Counted from the first letter of the stretch, positions 1 through 10,200 are shown. The stretch: 26,375 nucleotides of DNA from Spirogloea muscicola (GCA_009602725.1 WELB01000039.1:693106-719480); one strand, 5' to 3'. The notes: generated by a model from the letters alone, not told the origin. Numbers and translations are program-made.

Positions 1-47
1 CGCTGCTCCGCCGCCGCCGCCGCGCCGCCGCCGCCGCGCCAAAGGCC
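1..47 (+). repeat. GCC/CCG trinucleotide-rich stretch, probably coding for a transit-peptide segment
   Basis: The first 40 bases are nearly pure CCG/GCC repeats. Read in the frame of the gene that follows they give an Arg- and Ala-rich run without a stop. This suits a plastid transit peptide or a 5' UTR cut off by the window edge. Confidence 0.4.
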
Positions 48-856
48 ATGACCGTCGCCGCCGCCGGCAGCGCCGGCGGCGGCGACATGCTGGGCGACTT
101 TGGCGCGCGCGACCCCTTCCCCGAGGAGCTGGCCAGCCAGTTCGGCGCCCGCGTCCAGGGCAACGCCGACACGGAGCACCGCATTGCCCTGCCCGCCCGC
201 ACCGCTGAGCTGATGGGCCTCTCCGCCGGCAACTGCACGCCGCTGGAGGCCGGCACGCCGGCCCTCAGCGAGCGGGAGGCCAAGGCGCTGCTCAGGAAGG
301 TGCCCATCAAGCCCATATCGTCATAATGGTGGTAGCCCTCGTCGCGTCCCTTGGCGCGACGGCGCTACGGCCGCCGTGGCGACTACTGCGTTCTGCAGCG
401 CCGGGAACTGAGCGCCCTGCCATCTCCGATGGCGCCTTGCAGGTCGTCGGCTGGAAGCTAGTCGAAGGCGAAGACGGCAAGCTCCGACTCCGAGGCGAGT
501 GGAAGGTCAGGAACTTTGCATGCGGCTTGGAGCTGCTCAAGAGGGTGGCTGCTGTTGCCGAGGACCAAGGCCACCACCCGGACATCCACCTCCACTCCTT
601 CAACCAGGCTCGGGTCGACATCTGGAGCCACTCCGTCGGTCTGTCTCGCCCCTCTAGACCCACCCCTGCCAACCAGCCCTGGTGACTGGTGCTGCTTTGC
701 CAGGTATTACGAAAGGCTTCATGTCCTGCTTCGCTCATGGATCAAGCCACTTGTGTTGCAGGGGGCCTGAGCTTGAATGACTTCATCCTGGCCGCCAAGA
801 TAGACCTCATCAACACGTCCGACCTGCTCAGCAAAAAACCCAGAGCCTGGGCTTGA
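48..856 (+). CDS. Plastid-type pterin-4a-carbinolamine dehydratase-like protein (RAF2/PCD-like), three exons, 5' end at window edge
   Basis: Exons: 48-299, 443-638 and 762-856 (stop TGA 854-856), joined by GT-AG introns of 142 and 123 nt. From Met48 the product is 180 residues. The frame stays open to base 3, so the true start and transit peptide may lie outside the window. Residues about 12-35 carry LGDFGARDPFPEELASQFG, which I remember from the land-plant plastid PCD-like proteins (RAF2/SDIRIP1 type). The PCD fold follows: VGWKLVEG near residue 86, then the signature E124-x3-H128-H129-P130, F137 and H147, then HSVGGLSLNDFILAAKIDL. The C-terminus PRAWA also resembles plant members. Classical PCD recycles the carbinolamine form of tetrahydropterin; the plant relatives are linked to Rubisco assembly. 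The catalytic pattern is complete here, so enzyme activity is plausible. Which role applies is inference. Confidence 0.85.
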
Positions 857-1964
857 GCATTGGAAGCGCCTACCCCCTTAAGGCACACGTGCTCTCTACA
901 TACTTTTACCTTTATCATTCTTCAGCCGTTTTCCATAAGCTGGGTTCGTACATTGCATCCTGTTTGATGTGAGAAGCTCCGCTTCTCGCTTCGCAACCTG
1001 CCTCTCAAGCCAGGCAGGGTTATTGGCCACTTAGACCAGGCCTCAGAGCAGCATTTATGTTTAAGATGAACCACAGATTCAGATACGCTTGCTGTCCAGG
1101 ACAGTCGTGCTGCTGCTCAAGAATGGGCTCAAGTGACATCCACTCACACATGCACCTTCCGTCTTCTCTTCCCTCAGCCTTTAATTCCAACCCTTGGCAC
1201 ATCACAGAGAATTGACACAGGCAACGATCTGCAACGAGCTTGTCAGAAGGTGTGTAGAGCCGTCCAGGCGGTGGCAGGAGCAGTATCAGTACACTCTCAT
1301 GCTTCTGAGTCTTGTCCTGCTCAAGTGTTCGCATGCTTACAAAACTGCCTCAGCCGTTTGACTGAGCACTAAATTGCAGGTACATGATGATGAGACATTG
1401 GCTTGTGCAGGCAGTGTCAATGAGCGACGGCCTACTGGGACGCTTGAATGCATTGTCAGGCTTTCCTGAATGACTGGTCAATTGCAAGAATCTCAATCAG
1501 CAGTAGCCTCCATGGCCTTGTTTGGCCCAGCTCATGTAAATCAAGTGTCATGCGTAGGACGCTGTGCTGACTATTCAGGCCAGTCTTGTCTGGCATGTCT
1601 GGCATGTCTTGCCTCTCTTAGCCTCTTCCATTGTTGTCACCAATTTGATTTGACGAGTCTCGAAGTGTGCTATCACACCCATCACTACAAACTGCCTAGC
1701 ATACGGGCAGGTTCGCCTTGTGAGTGAGCTAGAAATTGTTGCTACCAACTCTAGCCTATGGCCAGCAAGATCTTGATTGCTTGTTGACATCCTACTTCCT
1801 ATTCACTGCTGTTGACTCACTTGAGGGGTTGGTGACTTTTGTCACCAACTCAGCATTTGTGGTACGCAATTTGTCAAGTCAGGGTTTGAGATGGTAAAGA
1901 AGGCCACGCAGGAATCTAGGACGCAATTTCAGTCTGGAAGAGTCTCAGTGGAGGACACTGATGT
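857..1964. other. Intergenic stretch downstream of the PCD-like gene
   Basis: I see no gene here. The short open frames on both strands lack recognisable domains and have no supporting splice structure. It should hold the 3' UTR of the preceding gene. A short tandem of the unit TCTGGCATG lies at 1589-1606 and a perfect hairpin at 1828-1849 (listed separately). Confidence 0.5.
1828..1849. other. Perfect 9-bp inverted repeat with TTTT loop
   Basis: GTTGGTGAC, a TTTT loop, then GTCACCAAC. Every stem base pairs. It could be a hairpin in RNA or a palindromic protein site. No U-run or other terminator context is present and its function is unknown. Confidence 0.6.
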
Positions 1965-2645
1965 AGCGAGTTGCTCTCTGAGCTCCGTGATGAGGCCTCC
2001 CAGGAAGAGTTATCAACAGCGCTTCCAGGAGGGCGCGGTTGTCCAGCAGCTGCGCGCAGCCATCATCGCTGGCACTGCCGGGCTGCTAGAGCCACACCAG
2101 GAGCTGCCAACTGGGTCGCACGCTTGGCATTCCAACGTCTTCACGATTTAGCACCACAGGCCTTCTAGACGCTCTTTGAGTGTTTCCAGGCTTACCCCAC
2201 CTGTTGGATTTGACTTCGCAGTGCTAAGTGCGGCTCTCGCAAGGAGAGTGGAGACCTCGCCAAGCACATGCTGCGATGCCCAATGGCCCTGAAGTAATGG
2301 GCTTTCTCAACGTCCTTCGAGATGCCCTAGCAGGCTTGAACGAGAAGCTGGCTTCCGCGCAAGCTCGGAGGTAAAGCACATCATGCTGTTACCATGGACG
2401 CCCAGGGACGTCTTCATTGTTGCACCCAAGGCAATGTGGGTGTACAAAAACCGGCAGCAAACACATGCCTTGCTTGACATGGAGCCACACAGAGGCCCTG
2501 CGTTGACCAACATTGTTGGCACGCAGTGGATACTGCTGAGCAAAAGAATCTGCAGCACCAATACGACTAACCCCCCTTGATGATGTCTTATCAGCTGCGG
2601 TCAACATCTATGGTCAATTGGTAGTCAAGTTCACACCTTACACCA
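1965..2645 (+). mobile_element. Diverged REL-LINE relic (post-RT region, zinc knuckle, endonuclease)
   Basis: In broken frames the plus strand gives ARATPGAANWVARLAFQRLHDL, then AFxTLFECFQAYPTC, then KCGSRKESGDLAKHMLRC. These parallel the better copy on the minus strand at 12.7-14.2 kb (LPGAAAWLSALPIHDALRM, HRLHGLHPPCLSG, knuckle). Nuclease-domain sequence follows from about 2360, where the DNA matches the C-type copy at 5800-6050 (ACGCCCAGGGACGTC shared). It ends near 2645, where a LINE in the opposite orientation begins. Stops and frameshifts are frequent, so this is among the oldest copies in the window. Confidence 0.65.
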
Positions 2646-3920
2646 GAGAGACAAGAAGTGGCCCGCGCCAAGTACTGGGGTCGCTGCCCAGTGGCCTTGG
2701 TCAACATGGCCAACGACAGCTGCATGTCGTGAAGCTCGGGAAGCCGGGCCGCAGGCTGAAGATGCTCCGCAAGGCGGGCTCGCAGCTGCCCCTCCACGAA
2801 GCACGACGCGCCGATGGGGACCCCCAGCAGGGTGAAGCCGTCTGCTGGAGTCACGCATCCGGGGGGCAGCGCCAGGGTGGATGGGAGGCCGCAGGGAGAC
2901 CAAGCCGCGCACTTCGAAGGCCGGGTGGACAGGCCGAGGGTGGCCAGCTGCAGTTCGAAGGTGACAAAGGCCGCCGCCACGTCTTCCGCAGGGCCGACCA
3001 TGGTGGTGTCGTCCGCAAAAGGTGGGGAGAAGGACTCCTGGGTGTGCCGCCGCCGTAGCGTGCAGGGCCCGGTGGTGAGCGAGCGCAAAGTAGAAGCCGG
3101 CGAGGGGGTCCCCTTGCTGCGTGCCCGCTTGGGACTGCAGGACCTCCACTTGATCACCCCCTGTCCTCCAAAGGAGGTCGCTGGGCTGACCGTACCCCAA
3201 GCGGAAAAGGGTACCAGGGAGGGGAAGGATGCCTGGAGCTCCTCCGCGATACAGGCGCGCTCCACAGTGTTGAAGGCATTCTTCACGTCAACGGCCAGCA
3301 CCAGCCACCCCGGGTGCTGGTCCAAAGTCGCGCGAACCCCGTGGACGACGGCCTCACCCACTCCGCAGCCCCACGGCGTACTGGGTGGGGCGCCGTGTGC
3401 ACCTGCGCCGGCCCCGCATGCTGCTGCCAGATGACGCGGCTCACCAGGCGATACAGGACCTCCCCAATGGCAATGGGCCTAACTCCCCCGCTCAGCTTGT
3501 CAAGGGCGAGCAGCGTGCTGGTGCACAGGACGCCACGGATGCTGGCCGGCACATTGTCCCTGGCCAGGTGCTGGCGAATCTGCAGCAGCGCGTTGAAGTC
3601 CGCAGCCTCGCCCTCGAGGAAGATCTCCCGCAGGTAAGCATGCGGGAGGGGCCGCCGGCGGTTGCGCGACGGCTGGTCTGGAGAGCCTTCTTGAGGGCGT
3701 CGGCCTCCAAGACCACCTCCTCTGGCGGTGCGGAGGCAGCCAACCACGGTGGCAGGGGGGAGCTCGCCGGGGGGTGCAGAGAGTCCAGGGCCGCTCGAGT
3801 CGCGGCATCGGTCGGCGCCAGCCTCGCATCATCGAGGGCCTGCATAGCCCGGGAAAGCTCACCCGCGTGGCCAAAGCGAAGTGCACGGCCAATGCTGGCG
3901 GGCCTGTCGTGCGCGGCCCC

Positions 3921-4868
3921 TCAGCAACCACAGTTGGCCACCGAGGCCGCCACGGCGGCGTCGTGCTGCGCCAGAACCTCCTCCCAGTGCCAGCTCTCGA
4001 ACAGGTGGACATGTTCCAAGAGGGGCTGCTGGCCCTGCTTGCGGCTGTCGGGAGAGACCCGCCCGAGCAGCAGACGGGGAAAAAGGAGAAACAACTTCCA
4101 GGCCGCCTCGTCTCGGTGGTCCACGACGATCCGCTGTGTCACCGGGCGGAGCGCGTGGCGGAGGTGCGGGCGCACCCAGCGCGGGACGTGGCGGAGGAGC
4201 GGCAGGGCCGCTTGGCGGGGAACTGCGACCAGGTCGAGGCCAGCCAGCCACTGCCAGTGATGAGGCGTGGGCGGGGTCGGCGCGGGAGGCCTGCCTGGCA
4301 TGCCCCAACGACTACCCGCTGCCGCTGCGCTCCGCGCCTGCTCCGTCCTGTTCGTATTGCACGTGCAGGCGCGCTCGTGGTTGGCCCGGCCGGACTGCGA
4401 GGTGAAGGTCCGCTGGCAGTGCCGGCACAGCAGTGCTGCGGGCGACTGAATTGGGGGCGACGGCGGTGAGGCCGGCTCGCCCGGCGGGGGTGGAGGCGGC
4501 GGTGACGAGGACGGCGTCGAGGGCGACGGCGGCGGCGGCGACGGCGGTGGGGACGGCTGCTGAGTGGGAGGCAATGTATGCTCCTCCGGGGCCTGCTCCT
4601 GGGGTGAGGCTGCCAGGACCGTGGCGATGGGGTTGCAAGCTGCGGCGGCCACATCGGGCGTCGTGCCGGCGGGGCTGGGATACCCCTTGCAATGCTTCCG
4701 GTCCATGGAGACACTGCGATGAGTTGCGATATCGTGCGGGCAGGTTGGGCACTGCGCGCGCGCGGGCGCCTCAGGCGGGGATGATGGCGGCGGAAGAAGG
4801 GGGGGCTGCGGCGAGGTGGCGCGGTGACGGAATCCAGGGTGGAGAGGAGGAGGAGCCGCTGCGCCCAA
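3921..4868 (-). pseudogene. N-terminal zinc-finger/proline-rich part of the LINE ORF
   Basis: This is the longest clean frame of the decayed element (315 residues from its first Met). It holds a Cys-rich CPTC motif near residue 40, a run of Pro/Ser between residues about 95 and 145, and a C2HC finger near residues 148-170 that should bind target DNA or RNA. A conserved-looking helix-rich stretch ending in FESWHWEEVLAQHDAAV follows, and then a stop. The true N-terminus is uncertain because alternative frames upstream (to about 5127) are also open and proline-rich. Confidence 0.6.
4460..4570. repeat. GGCGAC/GGCGGC low-complexity tract inside the LINE
   Basis: The tract is short GGC, GGT and GAC triplet repeats encoding the minus-strand Pro/Ser linker. 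It explains the many overlapping long open frames seen on both strands between 4.1 and 5.2 kb. Confidence 0.6.
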
Positions 4869-5175
4869 GCGAACTTGGCCGGGGGGTACTCGGGGCTCCG
4901 ACTCCGGCGACGGCGCCCAGAACGCGCGGGTGGGGCGACGGCGGGCGGCGCGGCGGCGACGGGGGCGGCGCGGGGGCTATGTCGGGAGGGGGCCTGCTCG
5001 CCGCCGCGGACGCCATGGCTGGCGCCGCCGGCGGTGGCGCCGGCGGCAGCCCGGGGTTTAGAAGGGGTGGCGGCGGCGGCGGAAGGCACAGCTGACTCTG
5101 CAGCCCCCAACTCCGAAAGCCCACCAAGGAATGAACAAGGTTTCAAGGTTCCAAAACCACACAGCCATGCAATTA

Positions 5176-5236
5176 TGGCTGATATCTTAGTCCTAGTCCT
5201 TCGCACTCCGGCTCCTTCAGACCTTGTCCATTCCTA
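5176..5236 (+). repeat. LINE tail type B, fragment
   Basis: GGCTGATATCTTAGTCC through TTGTCCATTC matches the type B 3' tail seen at 24934-24980 and, reversed, at 12787-12860 and 14470-14530. It stops where a type A tail fragment begins. Confidence 0.7.
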
Positions 5237-5398
5237 GCATCTCTGATCTGCGGCTGATTAGCAGGGTTTACTGAGTGATTCGTAGCTGCTTTGTTACTTT
5301 GTGTGCTGTTTTACTTAGCGCTTCCTCTGGCCCCCTACTCGTACTCTGTTTATTCTTTTTTGGGCTGGCTTTTCCAGCCCCTATCCTCAATGGGCGAC
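5237..5398 (+). repeat. LINE tail type A with the last codons of the REL ORF
   Basis: It begins in the final codons of the ORF (AGCATCTCTGATCTGCGG) and runs through AGCTGCTTTG, AGCGCTTCCTCTGGCC and TTCCAGCCCCTATCCTCAATG. The same tail lies at 15580-15740 (+) and 24737-24870 (+), and reversed at 5467-5724, 14680-14815, 16080-16165 and 25156-25344. Confidence 0.75.
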
Positions 5399-5466
5399 TC
5401 AGACTTGCATCTCCTGACTTGAAGCAAGTGCTCCTGACTAGAGGTTACTGAGCGTTCCCTGGCTGA
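5399..5466 (+). repeat. LINE tail type B, first part
   Basis: It starts at CAGACTTGCATCTCCTGACT, the codons for the SDLHLLTR-like end of the REL ORF. A short local duplication (CTCCTGACT repeated) is visible. The tail proceeds to GAGCGTTCCCTGGCTGA, is interrupted by a type A insertion, and resumes at 5725. Confidence 0.7.
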
Positions 5467-5724
5467 GAAAGAAAGTGCTCGCCTATTGAGAATAGGGGCT
5501 GGAACAACCAGCCCGAAAAAGAATGAACAGAGTACGAGAAGCGGGCCAGGGGAAGCGCTAAGAAACAGAAACAAAGCAGCTACGAATCACTCAGTAACCT
5601 CTGCTAAGCAGCCGCAGGTCGGAGATGCTAGGCTCGTTGAAGTGGGTCCCCTGGCCAGAGCCAGAGGCAGCAGCGAGGGCTCTGCCGGCACGAAGGTGCA
5701 TCGCCCGGGCCATAGACCTCTGCG
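5467..5724 (-). mobile_element. 258-bp 5'-truncated LINE tail (type A) inserted into a type B tail, with GGCTGA duplication
   Basis: Read on the minus strand it encodes the last part of the nuclease ORF (RSMARAMHLRAGRAL to SDLRLLSRGY-like, then stop) followed by the type A tail. GGCTGA occurs at 5461-5466 and again at 5725-5730. Removing the insert restores the continuous type B tail CCTGGCTGATGTCTTAG known from other copies. This is a clear target-primed insertion of one LINE tail into another. Confidence 0.8.
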
Positions 5725-5767
5725 GGCTGATGTCTTAGTCCAAGTCCTTCGTACTCCGGCTCCTCCG
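5725..5767 (+). repeat. LINE tail type B, continuation
   Basis: GGCTGATGTCTTAGTCCAAG through ACTCCGGCTCCT continues the tail broken at 5466. It is broken again by a type C LINE and resumes near 6419 with TTCAGACCTTGTCCATTC. Confidence 0.7.
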
Positions 5768-6418
5768 CTTTCTCTTCTCTTTTTGCGGTCGTGGAAGTCA
5801 ACAATATCATGCCTATCACCACGGACGCCCAGGGACGTCATCATCGCCGCACACTTGACATTGTGGGCGTGCAACCTGGTGGAGGACCACGGGCCCTGGT
5901 CGACGTTGTTGTTACGGAGGCATATAAAGGCCCAGCATCAACACACATTGCTGGGCACGCAGTGGGCGGAGCAGAGCAAAGAAAACTGCGGCATTACTCC
6001 GATTACCCCCAATGCGATCAACTCCTGCCAGCTGCAATCGACATCTTTGGCTGTCTGGGTCCTCGCTTCCACACTCTGCTTCAAAACATTGCCAATCTAG
6101 GCTACACTCGACGCGCAGATGTGTTTCCGGCTGAGATGGGCTTGCCAGCTGCATATCTGTCGCTCTTGCGGCGTCGAGTTTCGGCCTGTTTGCAGCGTGC
6201 TCAGGCTAGTGCCTTGCACCAGAAAGCTGGGCGAGCTCTAGTACGTGGCAGAAGGGCTCCGTTCCTGGCATCTAGTATTCATGCATCGAGTAGTGACCTT
6301 TATGTTTTAACCCGTGGTTATTGAGCGGGTCAATCTGCTGTAGGTTATGTGGTTTTTTAGATGTGCTTGCCTTCGTACCTGGCCATTTGGCCTACATTTC
6401 TTTCTAATACACGATCTC
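5768..6418 (+). mobile_element. 5'-truncated REL LINE, type C, with nuclease domain and tail
   Basis: An uninterrupted frame (5791-6324, 177 residues) encodes the nuclease: RRTLDIVG, then GPRALVDVVVTEAY, then EQRKLRHYSDYP, then LPAAIDIFGCLGPRF, ending SDLYVLTRGY and stop. The spaced D, D and K/Y residues fit a PD-(D/E)XK-like core, the nicking enzyme of REL LINEs. The tail GAGCGGGTCAATCTGCTG... ends at AATACAC near 6411. CTCCTC on both sides may be a target duplication. A second type C copy lies at 23905-24395. With no RT upstream the copy is dead on arrival, although its nuclease frame is intact. Confidence 0.75.
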
Positions 6419-6640
6419 TCCTCTTCAGACCTTGTCCATTCTTTGGGCTGTTCTTTCACAGCCACCAGTCAATCTGGCCGCGCTTTCTTCTAATGGGCGA
6501 GCACTTTCTTCTTTTATGTAGATCTTTAGATGTGCTTGCCTCTGTACTTGGCCATTTGGCCTACATTTGTTTCTAATACACTTAATTTTTTCCTTTCCCA
6601 GCCACCAGTCAATCTGGCCGCGCTTTCTTCTGTGCAAGAG
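6419..6640 (+). repeat. Stacked LINE tails: B, A end, C, B
   Basis: The end of the type B tail runs 6419-6492 (TTCAGACCTTGTCC to CTGGCCGCGCTTTCTTCT). Type A tail-end sequence (AATGGGCGAGCACTTTCTTC) is at 6493-6514. A second type C tail is at 6515-6582 (TTTAGATGTGCTTGCC to AATACAC). Another type B tail end is at 6583-6635. The pieces lie directly against one another. Confidence 0.65.
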
Positions 6641-6838
6641 GCTACCGCGGACGGAGCTTAGTAACCGCGAGTCACTTTGATAGACTCCGCCATCCCCACC
6701 AGTTTGGCAACGGAAGCAGGGCACGCGGTTAGGCTGCTAGCGGGAAAAGAGCGCAAGTACGCAGATCACCCTACCAACAATGAGGTTGTGGCGCACGGGG
6801 CGTTTGACAGGCGATGCTGGACCTCCTGCCAGACCTAA
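6640..6838 (+). mobile_element. Old REL-LINE nuclease relic
   Basis: The frame reading ...GHAVRLLAGKERKYADHP followed by VVAHGAFDRRCW aligns with VGYAVACAARAKGLKYADHP and NHGALGARW of the good copy at 14.9-15.6 kb. Stops occur on both sides and the rest of the domain is unrecognisable. This is a short, heavily decayed fragment just upstream of the mTERF gene. Confidence 0.55.
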
Positions 6839-7212
6839 GCCATCGCAGTCTACTGTCAGCCCTGCCGGCCCGGCTGCCAGCTTCCGCTGAGCGCCATGAC
6901 AAAGACATCTGCGGCAGCCAGCATGCGACCGCAAGCCCTGGCGGCGGCCAGGCCGTCCAGAGCTCCGGCATGGAGGCCCCGCTGCCGCACAGAAATGCTT
7001 GCGGGAGTGCCTTCGGCACAGACCTGGGCTCGCAGGACCTGAGCTCGGCAGGGAGGACCCACCAAGCTTAGTGTGCAAGCCCCATTGCCGCGATGACGAG
7101 GTTCCGCGGGGCCGTGCTGTGGCCGAGCGGCCCGCAGGCCGCGCTCGACTGCGGGCCGCCATGGCAGACCCAACTCGCAGCGACGGAGGCCTGCGGCGTG
7201 CCGCCAGGGCCA
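6839..7212 (+). other. Upstream region of the mTERF gene
   Basis: The region is GC-rich with overlapping open frames on both strands but no recognisable domain. It should contain the promoter and 5' UTR of the mTERF gene. I see no TATA box or other core element that I would defend. Confidence 0.35.
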
Positions 7213-10200
7213 ATGCAGGCATCGGCGTTCCTCCTCCTCCGCCGCCGGCGGCTGCTGCTGCCCTGCCGGTCCTCCGCCGCACTCGGGCCGCTGCCGGCGG
7301 ATCTGGAAGGGCGGAGGCGATCTTGCAATGTGGGGCGGAGGTCGAGGGTGGCCGCTGGTGCCACGCCGCCAGATGCCAGCAACAACGCTGCCCAGGTCGC
7401 CAGCCATGTCGGTGTCGGTGGCGGCGGCGACGAGGTCGACGTCGGCCTGCAGAAGCTTGACTTTGAGCGCGAAGAGGCCAAGGCCACGCTCAAGGTGCGC
7501 CGCCCCAAACGACGTGCCGTTTGTGGGTCAGACTGCCCTGCCATGTGTCTGCCGCTTGTCCCTGACTGCCAGCCGCCACTGGGCCATCGCCGCCGCTGCC
7601 GCCGCTGCTGGGTCCGCCAGGACTTCCTGCGAGGCCGCGGGTTGAGCAAGGCAGCTGCGGCGCGCGTCGCCAACCGCGCGCAAGGCCTCGTCGGCCATCT
7701 CCTTGCCGTGCTTGTCCGCCGCCACCGCGTTCGCTACCTCACTGGTTCGCTGCTGCAAGCCGCCTACGCTGTCATAGTGCGCTGCGGCCCTTGGTGCCAC
7801 GTACAGCCAGTGCCAGTCCAGTCAGCTGAGTTGCTGCGATGCTGCTGCTGCTCCACTGTGCGGTTCCAATGCCAGGACGGGAGCTCACAACGCTGGAGAT
7901 CCGGCAGACGCTGCTGCCGTACCTCCTTGACGAGTTCCGTGCCACGCCCAAGGCCGACCTGCCGGATGTGCTGGTCAGCTTCCCACATTCCCCGGAGGCG
8001 ACAAGGGCTCCAGCTGCGGAAGCAGCAATGGGCATCAGCACTGGCAGCAGTCGCGACAACCTTGGGGGCACACGACGTCTGGATGCCAGGTGGGCAATCG
8101 GCGCTGGCTCAGTTGCCGCTCTGCACTGCCAGTTACCTCGCTGCAAGTCGGGCGGCTAAGCGGATTGCCGCTGTTCCTTGGCAGACTTGCGGAGGCCCTG
8201 GACCTATCTGCAGCAGCCAGCGCCGCCGCCTCTGCTGCTGGCACTGTGCAACATCCATGTGTGGAGTACTTTGTCGGTCTCGGCGTTCCTCGGGACCAAT
8301 TTGCACCGATCGTCAAGAAATTCCCGTCCCTCCTCACTTACAAGTGAGCAATCCAGAGGTCCTCTACTGGCAGCAGGCCATGGCCGCTGGATCCTGGCCA
8401 GTTGTTGCCTGTGGCAGCTTATGCTGATGCAGGATCACAAGATCAGAGGACTCATAGATAACGATCTACCCAGTAACTGCTGCCGCATCTTCAGGATGGG
8501 CTGTGGCATAAGCCACACCCCTGAACTAGTCCGGTGGCTCTAATTCCCTTTCCTACCTGCTCCCTCCCTCAGCGTGCAGCGCAAGGTCCAGCCAGTAGCG
8601 GAGTACATCCTGGGCCTTGGCTTAATTCCAGAGGACCTTGCCAAGGTTGTTGTAAAGCGCCCGCAACTTTTCGGGTGCAGCGTTGACGAGAACCTTCGAC
8701 CGACGGTCGCGTACCTTGAGAGCCTTGGTGTGCAGCCCAACAAGTGCGCCACTGCCGCCTGCACCTCTAGCCTCGCCTGCATCTCTAGTGGTTGTGCGTG
8801 GCGCTTGCTGCTCTTTTGGCATGGATGGCTTGATCTTGCCACTCTCAATCACCAAGATCCAATGTTAAACTGGCAAAATCTGAGAGTTCTTTGCTGTTGT
8901 TGGTCATTGTTGTGTCTTTCTTCGCTGATGTACTTGAGCTGGCTCATGTGCACACAGGTGGGGCAGGATGCTTGCCACGTTCCCACACATCTTGACCTAC
9001 AGCGAGGACAAGCTCCGCCGCACCGCCGAGTACCTAGTACAGGTCCGTGGCTTGGTTCAGAAGAATCACCAAATTGGCGCCTTCCTCAGGGCGTTCACAT
9101 TAGTCTCATGCTATCCCAACGTGCCACTTTCCACCTCTGCCTTGCCAACAAGACCCAAAGAAGGCTGCTAGATGTGGTAGTCAACTCAGCAGGTCTGACA
9201 AGCAAAGTGTATTGTATGTCTGATTGCATAGTGGCAGTGCGTGCTCTGCTTTCTGTGAGCCCAGCTCTGAGGCTGTGCAGATCGGCATCTCCCCCGAGGG
9301 CCTCGCCAAAGTGATCATGCGGTTTCCTGCAGTCACGGGCTACAGTGTGGACGCCAAGATCAAACCGCTGGTCAGCTACCTGGCGGATATCGGCATCAGC
9401 AATGCGGCAGGCATCATCTTGAAGTCACCGCAGACGCTGGGCCTCAGCCTGGAGGCGAATGTGAAGGTCAGGACACATGTCCCTCAACACTCCACCCTGC
9501 ATCTTGACTTTGAAATGGCCCTCTCTGTTTCGCTGTACGACTAAGGCCTGTCAGGGTTCGTACTCCTGTTTGGTGATGATTGCCCAGAAGTGGGATGTGC
9601 AGCACTGCTTAAAGGCTTGTGCTCATCATGCCACTCTTCTGACAAATCCTCCGGCCTTGCATATATTGCATAGAGCATGGCATCGAGTTGCCCATCAATT
9701 TGGCAGGTAACCTGTCTCAGGGTATCATGACTGGACCCCCTACACAATTTCTGCTCCTGCTTGTGCAGCCAACGCTCTACTTCATCCTGGAGAGCATGGG
9801 GTTTTCCTCTACCGAGGCCGCGCTAATGCTCTCGCGCTTTCCACAGGTCTTCCCTCTCCCATGCTCTCCTGCCCGTTGTGTTTCAGGCTGCTCCTGGCTA
9901 CCGCAGAGGAGACTGCGTCACATTGCTGACACAGCACCCCAAGGACGTTGCAGCCAGTCAACATGTTAGAGGCTTTCTCCACATTGAGCTGCAGCACTTG
10001 TAATCGGCTCGACCTCTGACAAATTTCAGGAGGCATGCAAATGTCTTCAGATCTTGGGGCTCAGCATCAGCCGCTGCTTGCAGCCCAAGTGGGAGTTCTT
10101 CACAACAATGGGCCGGCCGCGGGCTGAGGTCGTCAACTTCCCACAGTTCTTTGGTTACAGCCTCGACAAGCGCATCCGCCCGCGGCACGAGCGGATGCTG

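Larger units (their letters stand above)
2650..5130 (-). mobile_element. LINE of the restriction-like-endonuclease type: N-terminal fingers and reverse transcriptase, decayed, lacking its 3' part
   Basis: Read on the minus strand. The N-terminal part (about 3921-4868) has a CPTCPHDIATH...C finger-like motif, a long Pro/Ser/Ala linker and a C-x2-C-x12-H-x3-C finger (CRHCQRTF...HERAC). The pre-RT region continues to about 3500. RT motifs follow: LSGGVRPIAIGEVLYRLVSR, LAVDVKNAFNTVER (near 3280), SQAGTQQGDPLAGFYFALA (near 3100), FADDTTMVG (3008-3019) and LLGVPIGA. The motifs sit in different frames, so I count at least five frameshifts: near 3910, 3650, 3370, and on either side of the QQGDPL motif. 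The thumb ends at RPQYLAR near 2650, and the knuckle and nuclease expected downstream are missing. N-terminal fingers plus RT is the layout of early-branching REL LINEs (R2/NeSL-like). The clade assignment is inference. Confidence 0.85.

Noticed and set aside
3385-5095. Several plus-strand open frames over the LINE
   Set aside because: They are antisense to the recognisable zinc-finger and RT motifs and arise from triplet repeats.
5176-6640. A CRISPR-like array, because short motifs recur
   Set aside because: The recurrences are irregularly spaced, in both orientations and of different lengths. They are LINE tail pieces, not equal repeats with spacers.
7068-7673. Minus-strand open frames opposite the first mTERF exons
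   Set aside because: The plus strand has a coherent transit peptide, splice sites and domain continuation. The minus frames are Arg/Pro/Ser low complexity.
8090-8184. Reading this part of mTERF as coding in the long 7093-8427 frame
   Set aside because: The mTERF motifs change frame across it. Excising it with GTGGGC and GGCAG borders keeps the frame and motif order, so I call it an intron.
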